Part shown: one piece after another, positions 39,566 to 50,791 of the stretch
Position numbering within the stretch: position 1 is the first letter of the stretch
Layout of the letters: each line of letters opens with the position of its first letter
From: Synanceia verrucosa
Lineage: Eukaryota; Chordata; Actinopteri; Perciformes; Synanceiidae
Direction: 5' to 3'
Assembly: GCA_029721515.1 (NCBI GenBank)
Contig: CM056559.1
Location: 19,447,479-19,511,478 of the forward strand
Length of the DNA: 64,000 nucleotides
Position numbers and translations under genes: made by a program
Notes under the pieces: generated by a model
Database searches by the model: none
What the model saw: the letters and a program-made list of their open reading frames with translations, nothing else
What the model was told of the DNA's origin: nothing

Positions 39566-40277
39566 ATGTGAGGAGATGTCAGAGAAAATTAGTCTCTGCT
39601 GATTGAAATCATGCCTGTGCTGGAAAACATTGGGTTGGTTTCTGATCATCTGTAATTAATGTCATGGTTTAGGTTGTTGATGGTTTGTATCTTGTTTTAT
39701 TTTGAAGTCCTATCCTCTGATATGTTTTATTTACTTTTTGCTTCTTGTCCTTGTCAGTTTTCTGCCCCTCTTTTAAGTACCTGTCTTATCCTGATCAGTT
39801 TCACCTGCCCTCGATAGTCATTCACTAACCTCACCTGTTCAGTCTGCCACTACTGATACGACCACAGTTGCCTGCCAGTTCTTGGATTCCCCAGGTACAT
39901 CTCTTTTGTTAATACATCTGCATACTTGTGATAGCGCCAAGTCTAGCTTTGCTGTTATTATATTAGACTTATCAGACCACTCTTAAAATAAAATAAACCA
40001 TTATATTTTAAAAACTCACCATGTCTATAATTTGATATTTTGGTATTTATGTGTGTTGACTGAGAAGCACCTAGCACATACACTTTTAGCAAATGGTACA
40101 CATTCCTGGTCTTGACAGATCATGGATGTGGATTTTAGACATGGAGGTCTGATATGTCTAATATAATAACAACGAAGTCAGATGTATAGTATCAATTACA
40201 GATAATAATGGCATCACAGAGACCCAATGTTTTCCAGCACAGGCACTAAATTAATGTCTTCTGACATCTACTCACAG
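39566..40277. mobile_element. DNA element with about 90-bp inverted ends, unassigned
   Basis: The left arm (about 39566-39660) and the reversed right arm (about 40191-40277) share TGTGAG.AGATGTCAGA, then a perfect 24-bp block (39612-39635 against 40222-40245) starting TGCCTGTGCTGGAAAACATT, then ATCTGTAATT. The roughly 530-bp interior is AT-rich and non-coding. No target duplication could be read, so the exact ends are uncertain. Confidence 0.65.
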
Positions 40278-41334
40278 TGTCCCCTCCAACTGTGGGCTGC
40301 ATGCCATTGTATACCCACTCTGAAAAAACAAACATCTACTCGATGGATATGAACTCATAATCTGATTACACATGCAGCATCATATAGTACATGGGTGCCT
40401 TTCAGAGCCTCTGTTATGCAATAGCTGTTCCACTGACTCAATGTGCTGGCAGGAGATTATATTAGGGACTTTTTGGAATGGTGATCATCCCACTATTTCA
40501 TAGAATAGATGAGTAAATACCCCACTTTACTCCAAGGCATGTAATTACTCTGTAATGTATGTTTAAGGGTTGTTATTAATCCTTTTGAATACGCCTATAA
40601 ACCTGAAATGAGGACCTACCCGGTCTAAATTAACAACAGATGTTTTATTTACAGCAAGCTGTGGGTACATTGCAGTGGTATGGGTATAGCTAACGTGCAT
40701 GGGTGAGTTTGATTTTTACATATGTGACTTTGGAGAAACATGCATGTCAATGTGAGCGTGCACAAGCATTATAGTGTGTGGTGTTGCATGCCATTACACA
40801 AGCACACTACCTCATTTCTCCTGCTCATGGAGGAATGTCGAGCGCCTGGCTTGGCAGCAATGCGGCATCATCTAGCGCAGCTGTGGACGTCTGTGCCAGG
40901 GGCTCTGCTACCCATCAGTCAGTCCTAGCCAGCCAACAGCTGACCATGCACCACACTGCACCATGGAGGCTGTTCTCCTGTATGCACACACAGGCGTTTA
41001 TTTAAAAAAAAACAAAAAAAACTGACAAAACAGTGATGTCATTGTATTTGACGGGACATAACAGCAGCAGCCATTGGTCTGGCTGTGCTCTGTGGTTCGA
41101 GAGAAAATAATCCTCAACCCCAGCCCATAATGTCTCCGACATGTTCTTTTGTTGGAACATAACTACGTGTACGTGTTTATTTTAAGTGTAACTCAGTCGA
41201 GCAAAGACAGTTTAGAGTGCATGGATAATTTAAACTTTGATCAGAATAGGACATCACTTAAAAACACCAGTCCTTTTCCTTTACATCCATTAACTACAAA
41301 CGCAAAATAAATCTCAGACCTGCAGTGTGTTGCT
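40278..41334. other. Intergenic region, no gene recognised
   Basis: Unique-looking sequence with no supported exon or repeat. Two overlapping plus-strand frames near 40.74-41.0 kb lack similarity. Confidence 0.5.
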
Positions 41335-41509
41335 CATAGCTGCATCTATATCGTGTTTATATCAAAGCCTCTCTCTCCCTCACTCATTGATGGCAGCAGC
41401 TGCTATCCAAGGCGCTGGCCAGCCACCAAAAACTCTTCCACACAAAGACAGGAGACGAGGATCGAACCACAAACCCTGCGATTAGAGCCGCTGTGCCACA
41501 GCTGCCCCA
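41335..41509 (-). mobile_element. tRNA-headed teleost repeat (SINE-like)
   Basis: On the minus strand it begins GGGGCAGCTGTGGCACAG and contains a perfect pol III B-box, GGTTCGATCC (41459-41468). Farther on it has GGCCAGCGCCTTGGATAGCA and GCTGCCATCAATGAGTGAG. These blocks match an abundant fish repeat that begins with a tRNA-like GGGGCAGCTGTGGCTCAG head. The A-box region has a small internal deletion, so this is a decayed copy and not a tRNA gene. The 3' boundary is approximate. Confidence 0.65.
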
Positions 41510-42582
41510 TTTGTTGTGATTTATTTTGTTGCCTTTGTTGAAATATTGTCTGCAGCATTTCACAGTAACTGAATCAGACATTTTTATGGCATGTAAGCTA
41601 TTAAAAAAAAATCAACAATCAATTCCCTGCCAGAACATAAAATGGTAACGGGTTAAATTTGTAAGCACTAAATATCTGAAGTTCTGCAAAGACGAAGCAA
41701 ATCTGAACTTAATTGCTATGATTTGCGAAACGGTACTCCAAAATCTCTATAATATCTTCCACATGACACTCCCTACAACAAATTTATTGCATTGCAATAA
41801 TTATTTCCAAATGATATAAAACATATTGTAAATGGGAACTGGGCTTCGAACATGGTGTACAGAACAGGGTGTGAAGCACATTCATGCATAGTACTTTCAG
41901 GCATATGTGCAATGGATTCAGACAGGAAATGTAAAAGCATAAATGTACACGCTGGCAACATGCACCCTGTGTGAACTCCAAATAAACAAAGTCTGTTCAC
42001 CACATGACAATCTCACCAGGGTGGTAACACACTGCCCCCCTCCCTGTACCATCAGCGCTGATGACGACATCTTGATAGAAGCTCAGAGCACTTTTGCGAT
42101 AATGAGACAGCGAAGACTCGTGGTGACCACCTCATCTTTTGTCAACATGCCACACTAGCCAGCTTCACTGACGTCAGTGTTTTCCACAGTTTTGCTCCTC
42201 AGTGCAGTGACCTCATATCAGTTTCATCAGCATAAAATGGTGGAAGGTGCAGAAAGACGGTACCTGCCTCACCCACATGTCCCTCCGGGACATCATTCCT
42301 CACCCTCACCTATCATTTAGGGCAAGGATAGTTGCTGGGTGACAAAGTGAAGTATTGTGCAGTGGTTTCAATGCTACCCTCCTACACACGCAACAAAGAC
42401 TTGCCCTCACATATAGGGTGTTTGTTGCTGCCAAATGCCTCGAATTAATCTTTTTCTCTCTGACAAGTGTCCTCTGCAAGTGTGAGCAACTGACTGTCAT
42501 CACGCCCGCCGCCCCACACTTATGGTTTGGAATCACTTCTTTTTCAACATAACTTTATAGGAATGGTGTGAACAGATACAGA
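41510..42582. other. Intergenic region, no gene recognised
   Basis: No exon recognised. It contains a 14-bp palindrome with a CRE core at 42166. The 42.0-42.5 kb part is somewhat richer in GC than its surroundings. Confidence 0.5.
42166..42179. promoter_or_regulatory. Palindromic CRE-type site
   Basis: CACTGACGTCAGTG is a perfect 14-bp palindrome containing TGACGTCA, the consensus full CREB/ATF site. There is no gene or promoter evidence around it, so function is only a possibility. Confidence 0.35.
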
Positions 42583-43110
42583 CACTGATCAGCAGTAACA
42601 TTATGGGACCTGACAGGTGAAGTGAAAAACACTGATTATCTCTTCATCATGGCTCCTGGGACATATAAGGTATCAGCTGAGCATTTTGTCCTCAATGTTG
42701 GTGTTAGAAGCAGAAAAAATGGTATCAACGTCAGAATTTGAAGGAGTTTGACAACAAGAACCAAACAGCGATGGCTAGAGGAGTGGGTCAGAGCTCTCCC
42801 CAGAACTGCAACTCTGGTGGGGTTTTCCTGGTCTGCAGTGGTCAGGATCTATCAAAAGCGGTCCAAGGAAAGACCAGTGGTGAACCAGAGACAGGGTCAT
42901 GAGAGGACAAGGATCATTGATGCAGGTGGGGAGTGAAGGCTGGTCCTGGTGGTCTGATCCAACAGACCAGAGAAGTTAATGCTGCTGAAGATAGAAAAGA
43001 GTCAGAATACACAGAGCAGAGCACTTTGTTGTGTTTGGGGCTGTTTTGCCAAAAAAGAAGGACCATCAGAATATTAGGAGGTGGTCATCATGTTATATCT
43101 GATGGGCGTA
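42583..43110 (+). mobile_element. Tc1-like transposon, internally deleted remnant
   Basis: The left end, CACTGATCAGCAGTAACATT, and the reversed right end, TACGCCCATCAGATATAACA, correspond to the two terminal repeats of the common fish Tc1-like family that starts ACTGATCAGCCATAACATTA. Between them lies the N-terminal part of the transposase. The sequence then jumps directly to the right end, so the catalytic half is deleted. No exact TA duplication could be confirmed because the left junction is diverged. Confidence 0.85.
42748..43060 (+). pseudogene. Tc1 transposase N-terminal fragment, broken
   Basis: Frame one gives ARGVGQSS-type wording only in pieces. The readable frame gives LPRTATLVGFSWSAVVRIYQ, then KERPVVNQRQGHERTRIIDA, which is the helix-turn-helix DNA-binding half of Tc1 transposase. 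The frame then shifts. Later pieces (IQQTREVNAAEDRKESEYT) still match the family's RSNRR...EEVNA...VSEYT stretch, but with an internal deletion. The DDE catalytic domain is absent. It cannot encode a working enzyme. Confidence 0.8.
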
Positions 43111-43622
43111 TACACCCAAAAAATGCCAAATGGGTGTCTGGTACATTAAGTGTAATATGTAGCTTAACATTATTAAGTAATGTTATTTTAGCATGATGTG
43201 CAATAACTTAACATTGCGTAAATTAAATTATGTTGACTGAACCTAATGCATTTTGGGTAAGAGAGCAAATTGCATGTACAACTCCAGAGCAGAAGGCGGC
43301 AGTAGTGTGCGAGCCGGGAATTTTATAAACTTTACTTCCAAAAGTTCAGCACACAGTTCAAAACACATGCTGAGAGTCGACAATGTTTGTTGGTTGTGGA
43401 AGATGGTAAGCTTAAGTCCTTCACTTGACTTAAAGTAACTTCGACTTCAAAATAAACCACTGCACAGAAATGAGACATTATTGTCCATGCTATACTGTAA
43501 TTTTGAACGACTAATTTTGTCACCAAATGTTTTCGTAGTGTGCTCACTGATCATAGCAGCATTAGCAGCGAACAATAGCAGCATTAGTTGCTATGGTTAG
43601 CTACTTAGCATTTGCATCGCTT

Positions 43623-43691
43623 GCTAAATGAGCATATTATAATTGGGTGGAAATACTTTGCATAATTTTTTTTATGTTCACCCAACAAATG
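43623..43691 (+). repeat. Direct repeat, copy A (about 69 bp)
   Basis: Runs from GCTAAATGAGCATATTATAA through GGTGGAAATACTTT to TATGTTCACCCAACAAATG. It matches copy B at 44193-44259 with few differences. Confidence 0.9.
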
Positions 43692-44192
43692 TGCAGAGGT
43701 TTGAAATCAAGTCCAGCAGCGCAGTTCAAAAAGAAATCCACCTCGGAAACGTTGTTAAAAAGATAAAAAATCTCCGGTTTTATAAATAAAAGGATTTCTA
43801 ATAGAAGTTAGAAGTTCACAGGTAAGAAGTCAAAATCAATCAATAAATAAATAAAAGACAATCAACATAATATAGCCGGAGTTGGCCTGTTCTTAAAGGG
43901 GCAGTACACTATTTTACCAATATGTACCAAATCCCATAAGAACATGAATTATAGTATGCTTTTAACCTCTTAAGTATTATTTACCATTTTAACTATTACA
44001 TGAACTTCTAAATGGAAAAATTATTCACCTTTTTAACATTAATTATAATTTACATTACGATAAATTATTACTTTGGCTTGTACAAAATGATTATTATGTT
44101 GGATTTATCCCTCATAATTGAGTAATAGTAAGGCCAACACCTTATGGTGACCCAGCATATTTAGATTTATGTCACTGAAAAAACAATTTCTT

Positions 44193-44259
44193 GCTAAATT
44201 AGCATATTATAATTAGGTGGAAATCCTTTCCATATTTTTTTATGTTCACCCAACAAATG
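44193..44259 (+). repeat. Direct repeat, copy B (about 67 bp)
   Basis: Same segment as 43623-43691, lying 570 bp downstream in the same orientation. It could be an internal duplication of an unrecognised element or a pair of element ends. Confidence 0.9.
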
Positions 44260-45499
44260 ACTATTTTTAGTGTGTACAGTTTTCAGGGTTTCCAGATACT
44301 GCAGTTGTTGGCCAGTGTTACATTTTACAGTGTTTTGTTTGTTATGACTTTTTTTTTTTTTAACAGTAAAACCTTTTATGTTACGTTATTAACTTATATA
44401 GTAAATGATCAGCTGCTTTTATCTAGATGAAGCAAATGTCATTGGAACATCTCTCTACCAATGTGGCTTTATCAAGGACCAACAGGATGATCCTTCACGT
44501 TTATTAATCACAGTACATCAAAAGTGATGAACAGTCTTGAACTCTCATCTGAACAGCTTGCTCTATGTGTGTCAGACTTAAGTCTGAGCTGATAGGGAAC
44601 AGTGCTTACGGGCCATACCAATGTGAAAAACGGTGAAGGTGACATGCCATGTAAGATGCTTAGCAAATTAGCTTTAGAACAGCATTTTACTGTCCCTCTA
44701 TTGAGTGTAACCTTGGCCCAAACCACTTTGCTAGCATAGGGGATAGCAGAAATTCTTTGTTCGGTTTCATACTTGAAGTAACTGTAGAAGCATTTTTTTC
44801 TGTTCATGCACACAGACATCATCGCTGTTTTCTAGAGTTATGCAGAGATAGAGACAAATATTGAAAGATCTAGTGGTCTACAGCGTGAGAAATGGCATGT
44901 TTCATCTTTTCAAGATCAAGCAAGAGCACATATGGTATTTTTTCCAATCCTGAACTCAACACATGCGCTGGTGACAAGTATCAAGGTGCTATTTTTAAGT
45001 ATCTTTGGAGTTTTGTTGTACATTTCCTGCACTGTTTTCCTAACGCAGCTCTAGTTTCTGAGTTGAGTTACTGCATAATTAGGGGCGTAGTGGTGTTCGT
45101 GATGAACCGTCACAGCCCGGTGCATCATTACACACTGAGTGCATGAAGACTGGTGCACTGCAACCTGATCCATTCAAAATACAGTCACCTGTTGCCTTTT
45201 GGGAAAGTATCTGTTCAGTGTTTGTACAGTGTGTCTGAAATATTCCTTATTTTTTTTTATAATGAAAATAGTTTAGTTATTAGAGGAAAAAATGTTACTT
45301 CAGGACGTTTGTCTGTCTTTCAAACTTTGTCTGTTCAAGATATAGCCTAAAAATGACCGTTTTACGAAACTTCATTGTGAATGACCTTTTGAAGTATCAC
45401 AAATATGTTTCTAATCATAGTAATGATATGATGAATAAATAAATAATATGTAGCATTAAAAAAAAAGAATAGGCATGTTTGTTAATAAATTATCATCGG
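44260..45499. other. Intergenic region, no gene recognised
   Basis: AT-rich sequence with short open frames only. The longest, 104 codons on the minus strand at 44508-44822, is unrecognised. Confidence 0.5.
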
Positions 45500-45865
45500 T
45501 TTCTATGCTCCTTATATCTGGAACAAAATTCCACATAACTACATGCCCACTGCAACTCTCACTTCTTTTAAAGTTTGCTTTCTATTATTATTTCTCATAC
45601 TGCACTGAAACTTTTACTTTTTATGGCTGTCTTATTCTATTTTTTTATTCAAGGTCCCTGATGGAGAGTGAGGATCCCACATTTTGCTGTCTAGCACTTA
45701 ATTTTGCTCATTATTTTTTATTACTTATCAGTTTTAATGTGTTTGATGTGTTATTTTATGTCTTAATGATGTCGTTAACAATTGATGTCTTATGTGAAAC
45801 ACTTTGAATTGTCCGTCCTGTTGCTGAAGTGGCTATATAAATAAACCTGCCTTGCCTTGCCTAGT
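45500..45865 (+). mobile_element. 3' end of a LINE with reverse-transcriptase ORF tail
   Basis: One frame reads FYAPYIWNKIPHNYMPTATL then TSFKVCF. This corresponds to the conserved extreme C terminus of L2/Rex-type ORF2 proteins (aP.lWN.LP...sl.sFK). It is followed by 3' UTR ending GTGGCTATATAAATAAACC and a short CTTGC-type tandem tail (CCTGCCTTGCCTTGCC). The arrangement is a 5'-truncated retrotransposon inserted in plus orientation. Only about 27 codons of protein remain. Confidence 0.65.
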
Positions 45866-47533
45866 GCATTTCAACCTTTGTTCTCACAGAGAACAACTGC
45901 ATATTTAAAGTTGTCTTTTCACACAATAATGGCCTCATTCTCTGAAAGTACGAAAGCTCTTTTCAGATTTGACTGATTCACAGACAGAGATCTGACACTT
46001 AGACATGTAGAGGCCCAGTATTTCAATAAAACAGCCCCGGGATGATCTGAGTGGCTTTAGACAAGGCTTTTACTAGTTTTCAACTGTTATGAATGGTCGA
46101 TCAATCAGTCAGCCTGTCCTACCTTTGGTGGGCAGCTAGAAACTGAAACTTTGTCACCCAGTATTTTGGATTCTTCTCAAAGCTATTTTGTCCTTTGGCT
46201 TGGTGAGATGAGGTGCTGACTGAAAGAGGAATGTTTAGGCCTGTCCCGTCAGAGGGATCAAACCCCCTGTCTAGTTGTCAGTTCTGTGAAGTTTAATAAT
46301 TGCTTTGCCTTAAGCTTTGCAATTTTCACAGCTCTCTTCCCACCCACCAAGGATAGTGAGCTACTGTAGTTATTATCCAGAAACACAAAGAACCTTTATT
46401 CACACTGTTTAGTAGATTTCCCCCAAAATGTATTTTTACAGCCGCCTAGAAGTAGCATGACATTTTGAGGACATTCGGTGTGTCATGAGAGCACATTTTG
46501 AGCTTTTTGGGTGCCACTGATTTCAGTGTGCATGTGTGACCCCAAAGAAAGACTGTATGCTGCTTGATTATCAAGCAAACTATTTGAACAGCATTTAGAG
46601 AATAATGATCATTTGACATACAAACATTTTTATTCAGAACCTTTCTAAAAGCTCTGTTGATGTAGTATTTTCCATTAAAAAAAGTTGTACATAAGTACAT
46701 AAAAGCACATACTGATTTCTTTAATTACACCATCTCCCAAGATCACAAGGCGCCCTGACACAACGTACAAAGAACGCAGGAGCTCTCATTCCTCAGGATC
46801 GTGTTGTAGCTGTAGAGCAGTCTTCCTCTGGCCCATAAGGGGCAGGTGTTGGCTGTAAAATCCAACTGTGAAGCTCCCCCCTGCTGTTTACTGGCCCTGC
46901 AGGCCAGGCCAGACCTCAGCCCTGCACTAATTGTACATCAATGCTCAGCTGTACAATATGTAATCTCTACCAGGTGCTGTCATTCATGCGAACATGAGCA
47001 CGTGATGGCATATACCCACCATGACCAATATGTACATAGCATGTGGTAGCCTTCCTCACAAACACACACACACAAACACACACACACACACATACACCTT
47101 CTTGGGCAAAGTCCAGGCACAAAGAACTCGTTCAGGTCTGGATCCATTTCAAGGAAGTTACACTCAGACGCTAATTGTTAGAGATTTACAAGCAGCAGTA
47201 TATTTGATTGACTTAATTTAACACAGTGTGAATGGTGAAATCTCAGACACCCTGTAAAAAGTAGCTCTGGGTGGATCAGGTGGCCACTCTGGGGACTGAA
47301 GCAGGGCTGCACAGAATACACAGGTACAGTACTGGACAAAAAGAGGTCACTGACAAGAACAAGATTCACTTTATACTGCATATACTTTACAGAACGTAAA
47401 AAGTAATCACTCACATTGTTAAACATTGACTGAGGTGTGCTAACAAATTTATTTATTACTTCTTTCAACAATGAAAACCAGATCACCTCCCTCTGTTCTT
47501 ACCTTTCACAACAAAAGCCCAAGACATACAATA
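45866..47533. other. Intergenic region, no gene recognised
   Basis: Contains an interrupted CA microsatellite at 47056-47097 and nothing else that I can assign. Confidence 0.5.
47056..47097 (+). repeat. Interrupted (CA)n microsatellite
   Basis: CA units broken by AAA and ATA. Confidence 0.95.
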
Positions 47534-47730
47534 CTCACAAAAAGTTAGGGATATTTGACTTTTAGGTGAAATTTCTGGAAAATGTAAAAAGTTCATGCTA
47601 CAGTGATATATCATGAAAGTAGGGCATTTAAGTAGAAACATGCAATATTAATTTCTTCATTTCAAATAATTTATTGAAACAAATAGCTAACAACAGTGGT
47701 GGGTATACCACAAGAAAAAATGTCAGTGTC

Positions 47731-48905
47731 TCAGTAACTTGTCGTGTGTCCTTGAGCATCAATTCAGGCTGTTCTCATCCAATATTCGTACAAATTACTA
47801 GGAAGAATATTGCACTATAATTCGTATATAACCCCGTAATTTGGAGCCAGAGTTGTGATCATGTGATGGTCAATGCAGACTGCTCTTGCTGTGAAAACAT
47901 GGCGACCATTCCTTACATTCTCAGTGGAAACTGCAATATTTTAAGATAGCTTATGAGTTCAAATGCATTTTCGATAACATTTCTAGTGGGAAATATGCAT
48001 TTTATTTCCATAACCATAACCCTGTAACCCGCTAGAAATGTTGTCAAGGTGTGTTTCAATGCATAAACTTTATTAAAATATGAGAATGAATAAAATCTGT
48101 TATTTTTAAGGCTCTCACTTCACTGATCGCTCATTTTGCCGGTCATTTGTAGAGTTATGCATGAAAATCTGTGCCTAACTTTTCGTATGATATCATACAA
48201 ATCATTCATGAGATTATGTTGATCAATTACAGCTTGACAACAGCGTCTCATGCTGTTCACAAGTCGACTTATTGTCTGCTGAGGCATGGTATTCCACTCC
48301 TCTTGAAGTGCTGCCCTCAGCTCACTGAGGTTCTGGGGTGCGGGGTTACGACCCTCAGCACAATGACTCAGCTGATCCCATAGGTTTTCTATGGACTTCA
48401 GGTCTGGAGAAAGTGCAGGCCACTCAATTCAAGGTACCCCAGCCTCAAGCAGCTGTTGCCTGATGATGCAACCTCCATGAGATGGGACACTGTCATCCAT
48501 GAAGAGGAAATCATGCCTGTGTTGCTCATGGAGAGGCATGATGACTGGTTTAATGATGTTATTCAGGTAGTGTCGGCTTGTCACAGTACTGTTCACAAGG
48601 TGTAGGGCAGTTCTGTATTGACTAGACACACCTGCCCAGACTGTAACAACACCACCTCCAAAGGCTGATGCATAACGTCCTCCTTGACATCTCCAGCACA
48701 TGGGATGTGGAACAACGATGTCCACTTCTGTGCCTTTCTGTTACTCTTTCAGTCTCTCTGTGTCTCTGTTGCAACCTGCTGATGACATTCTGTAACACTC
48801 TAAACTCAGTGAAAACCTCCCTTCTGAGAACATCCTGTTTGAAGCCTCGCAATGACCAGGCACTGATGATCTATTGTCAGGTCGTCTTGGTCTCAATTAT
48901 GTCAA
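47731..48905 (-). pseudogene. Tc1-like D34E transposase, inactivated
   Basis: Minus-strand order begins with a helix-turn-helix region with NVISRLQQRHRETERVTERH. A gap follows in which the first catalytic Asp segment is lost. Next come GVVTVWAGVSSQYRTALHLV and FLFMDDSVPSHGG with the second catalytic Asp, then SPDLKSIENLWDQL with the catalytic Glu. Exactly 34 positions separate the second Asp and the Glu, as in the Tc1 D34E group. A single in-frame TGA lies at LLEAGVP-stop-IEWPAL, where a Gln codon would be expected. The last codons (VID...AQGHTTSY) are split by the nested element. Start position is approximate. Confidence 0.88.
47765..48221. mobile_element. 457-bp element nested in the Tc1 transposase gene
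   Basis: The insert is flanked by the exact 7-bp direct repeat ATCAATT (47758-47764 and 48222-48228). Removing it rejoins the Tc1 C-terminal codons without loss. Its ends are weakly inverted: CAGGCTGTTCTCATCCAATA on the left against CAACATAATCTCATGAATGA reversed from the right. Both arms then have TTCGTA/TTTGTAT-type sequence. There is no coding capacity. A 7-8 bp duplication suits hAT or P-like transposons, but the family is not assigned. Confidence 0.85.
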
Positions 48906-49157
48906 AATGTGAACAAAATGATGAAAAGGACTGTTTAAATACAAATTGTCACAGAACCAGAACATTGGGTGGTCAATTCATGGATCAGACATTTGTTGTG
49001 ATTTTTGTGGTTAATCACTGAAACACTGAACAGCTGCACATGTGCATTCAAAAGGTTAAGAAAATGAAATTGAGGTTACCTGTAAAGGTTTTTGTGCACT
49101 TTAGGTGCCTTCTGCAATGTCACCCAAAAGCCCAATATCCCTAACTGTTTGTGAGTA

Positions 49158-50103
49158 GTGTATAATATTCAGATATATAATATTTTTAGCACTGTATCGA
49201 ACACCGATGGCTGTGACAAAGCCTGTTCTGAGTCAGATCAAAATACCACTTTAAAAAAAAAAAAAAAAAAGTCTGGCATTTACAAATCCCCAAAAAAATG
49301 TGGTATGTGAAAATGTGAAAAATGTGAAAAATGAGACGTAAAGTAAAAATGTGAGAGAATCAAAAAACGACCAGAAACTGCTTGGGATTCAGAGGGTTAA
49401 TGAAAATCTTAAAAATTGTTGAAACAATAACCTGTAATAATACATGTAACACACTTTTTAGTAGTTGCTGTAGTAAGGAAAAGTGTGAGCACAGATGGAA
49501 AATAAAATCTGGGAAAATCTGGGAAATTAAGTAAAGGCGAGACTGGACACCCAACGTCTTGGTAAAAAGAAAACATTTGTAGTAAATGATCTTATTGATG
49601 ACATCAGTGTCATTGTTTAATTTACAGCCATCTATTCTGGTCGTGTTGTTCGTGCACCAGCTGGGCTCTGACCTTCTCATGGTTAAATTGCCTCATGTCT
49701 TATGAGGCGACTCAACAACTATAAACCAGAAAATAGCACAGAAATTAGGTTTAGGGTGGAGCAGGATGATGAGTGGATGGAGTGTGGATGGAGAAAGAGC
49801 AAGGATTGGTTATGCGTCAGTATAAGCTTTTTCCAGAAACGACTAAGAGGCAGACAACCACACATCCTTACTTAGTTTCCATTATACCTGTTTATTACTG
49901 TATGACAGTGGCACTAATTTTAGCTAAGGCATGAAACCGTTCCTCAACCATCCTCAAACAAGTAAAAACAAAAGACACTTATAACGCTCATATGTTATAT
50001 TTTCAGTCTTTGTTATTCAGCATCAATCTTATTTTTTGTGCCAACTGAAGATGGATATTTTCAATTGTGGCATTCACACTGTGGATGTAACTAAAACAGA
50101 CGC
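49158..50103. other. Intergenic region; A-run and probable repeat fragment
   Basis: Contains an 18-base A run (49253-49270). A minus-strand stretch starting AACCCTCTGAATCCCAAGCA (about 49310-49402) resembles a fish repeat I have seen before but cannot name. No exon recognised. Confidence 0.35.
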
Positions 50104-50791
50104 TAGTGGTTCCCAAACTTTTTTGGCTCATGACCCCATTTTAACATCACAAATATCTGTTGATCCAAAACATTCAAAACCTTTGCTTTTGCTTAGACAT
50201 TTTGACATATTATTTTACAAATAAACATTAATTTGAGAAGACATTTAGGCTATATAATGTATATTACTATGGGTGGAGGCAGAAAAGCCAGATTGAGATT
50301 ATTACAAAGTGAGAATTATATTTTCCCTGGTCAGGATATGTACAGTTAGTTGAGCTTATATTTACAAGGCTCCAATTTAATACTGAACAAACAATAACTC
50401 AAACAATGAATTATGGAAGAGCTGCAGCATCTTAAACCGGCCATAATGAACATTTGAAAGTTAAACAGTACCAAAGTGAAAACTCTGACATATCAAAGTT
50501 GGGGAAATAAATGGCAAAGTGCTCTTCTATGTATTTCTTTTGTATAGTACTGATCGAGTTCTGTGTCCGAGTGGGTTGACGCGTAGTAACATCTGAGGTC
50601 ACATGATCGGGTTAATCAAGATATGCCCTCTGAGATATTATATCCTGCGTTTTATTTGAATTTGATATTTATTAGTAAGTATTTGGTTTTTTTTAATACA
50701 ATGAAATATATTCAATCATTACAAAATATTTTTATTTATTTTTTTTCATTTACTAGAAATTTCAGGACGACCCCGTGGTTGAAAAACACTG
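50104..50791. mobile_element. hAT-like MITE (TAGTGGTTCCCAA ... CACTG)
   Basis: The left end, TAGTGGTTCCCAAACTTTTT, followed by GGCTCATGACCCC, and the right end, GACCCCGTGGTTG then AACACTG, are the diverged inverted ends of the widespread CAGTGGTTCCCAA hAT group. The interior of about 690 bp is AT-rich without coding capacity. No clear 8-bp duplication was seen, which suggests an old copy. Confidence 0.75.

Larger units (their letters stand above)
47534..49155 (-). mobile_element. Tc1-like transposon, nearly complete, with nested insertion
   Basis: The left end, CTCACAAAAAGTTAGGGATA, and the reversed right end, CTCACAAACAGTTAGGGATA, are inverted repeats. Each is flanked by TA (47532-47533 and 49156-49157). 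The 1622-bp element carries a transposase on the minus strand, so the gene reads from high to low coordinates. Part of the gene's N-terminal and first catalytic region is missing. A 457-bp second element sits inside (47765-48221). Without that insertion the transposon would be 1158 bp (removing the insert and one duplication copy). Confidence 0.93.

Noticed and set aside
41335..41509. tRNA gene suggested by a perfect B-box
   Set aside because: The A-box side has a deletion, no cloverleaf can be drawn, and downstream sequence matches a SINE-like repeat.
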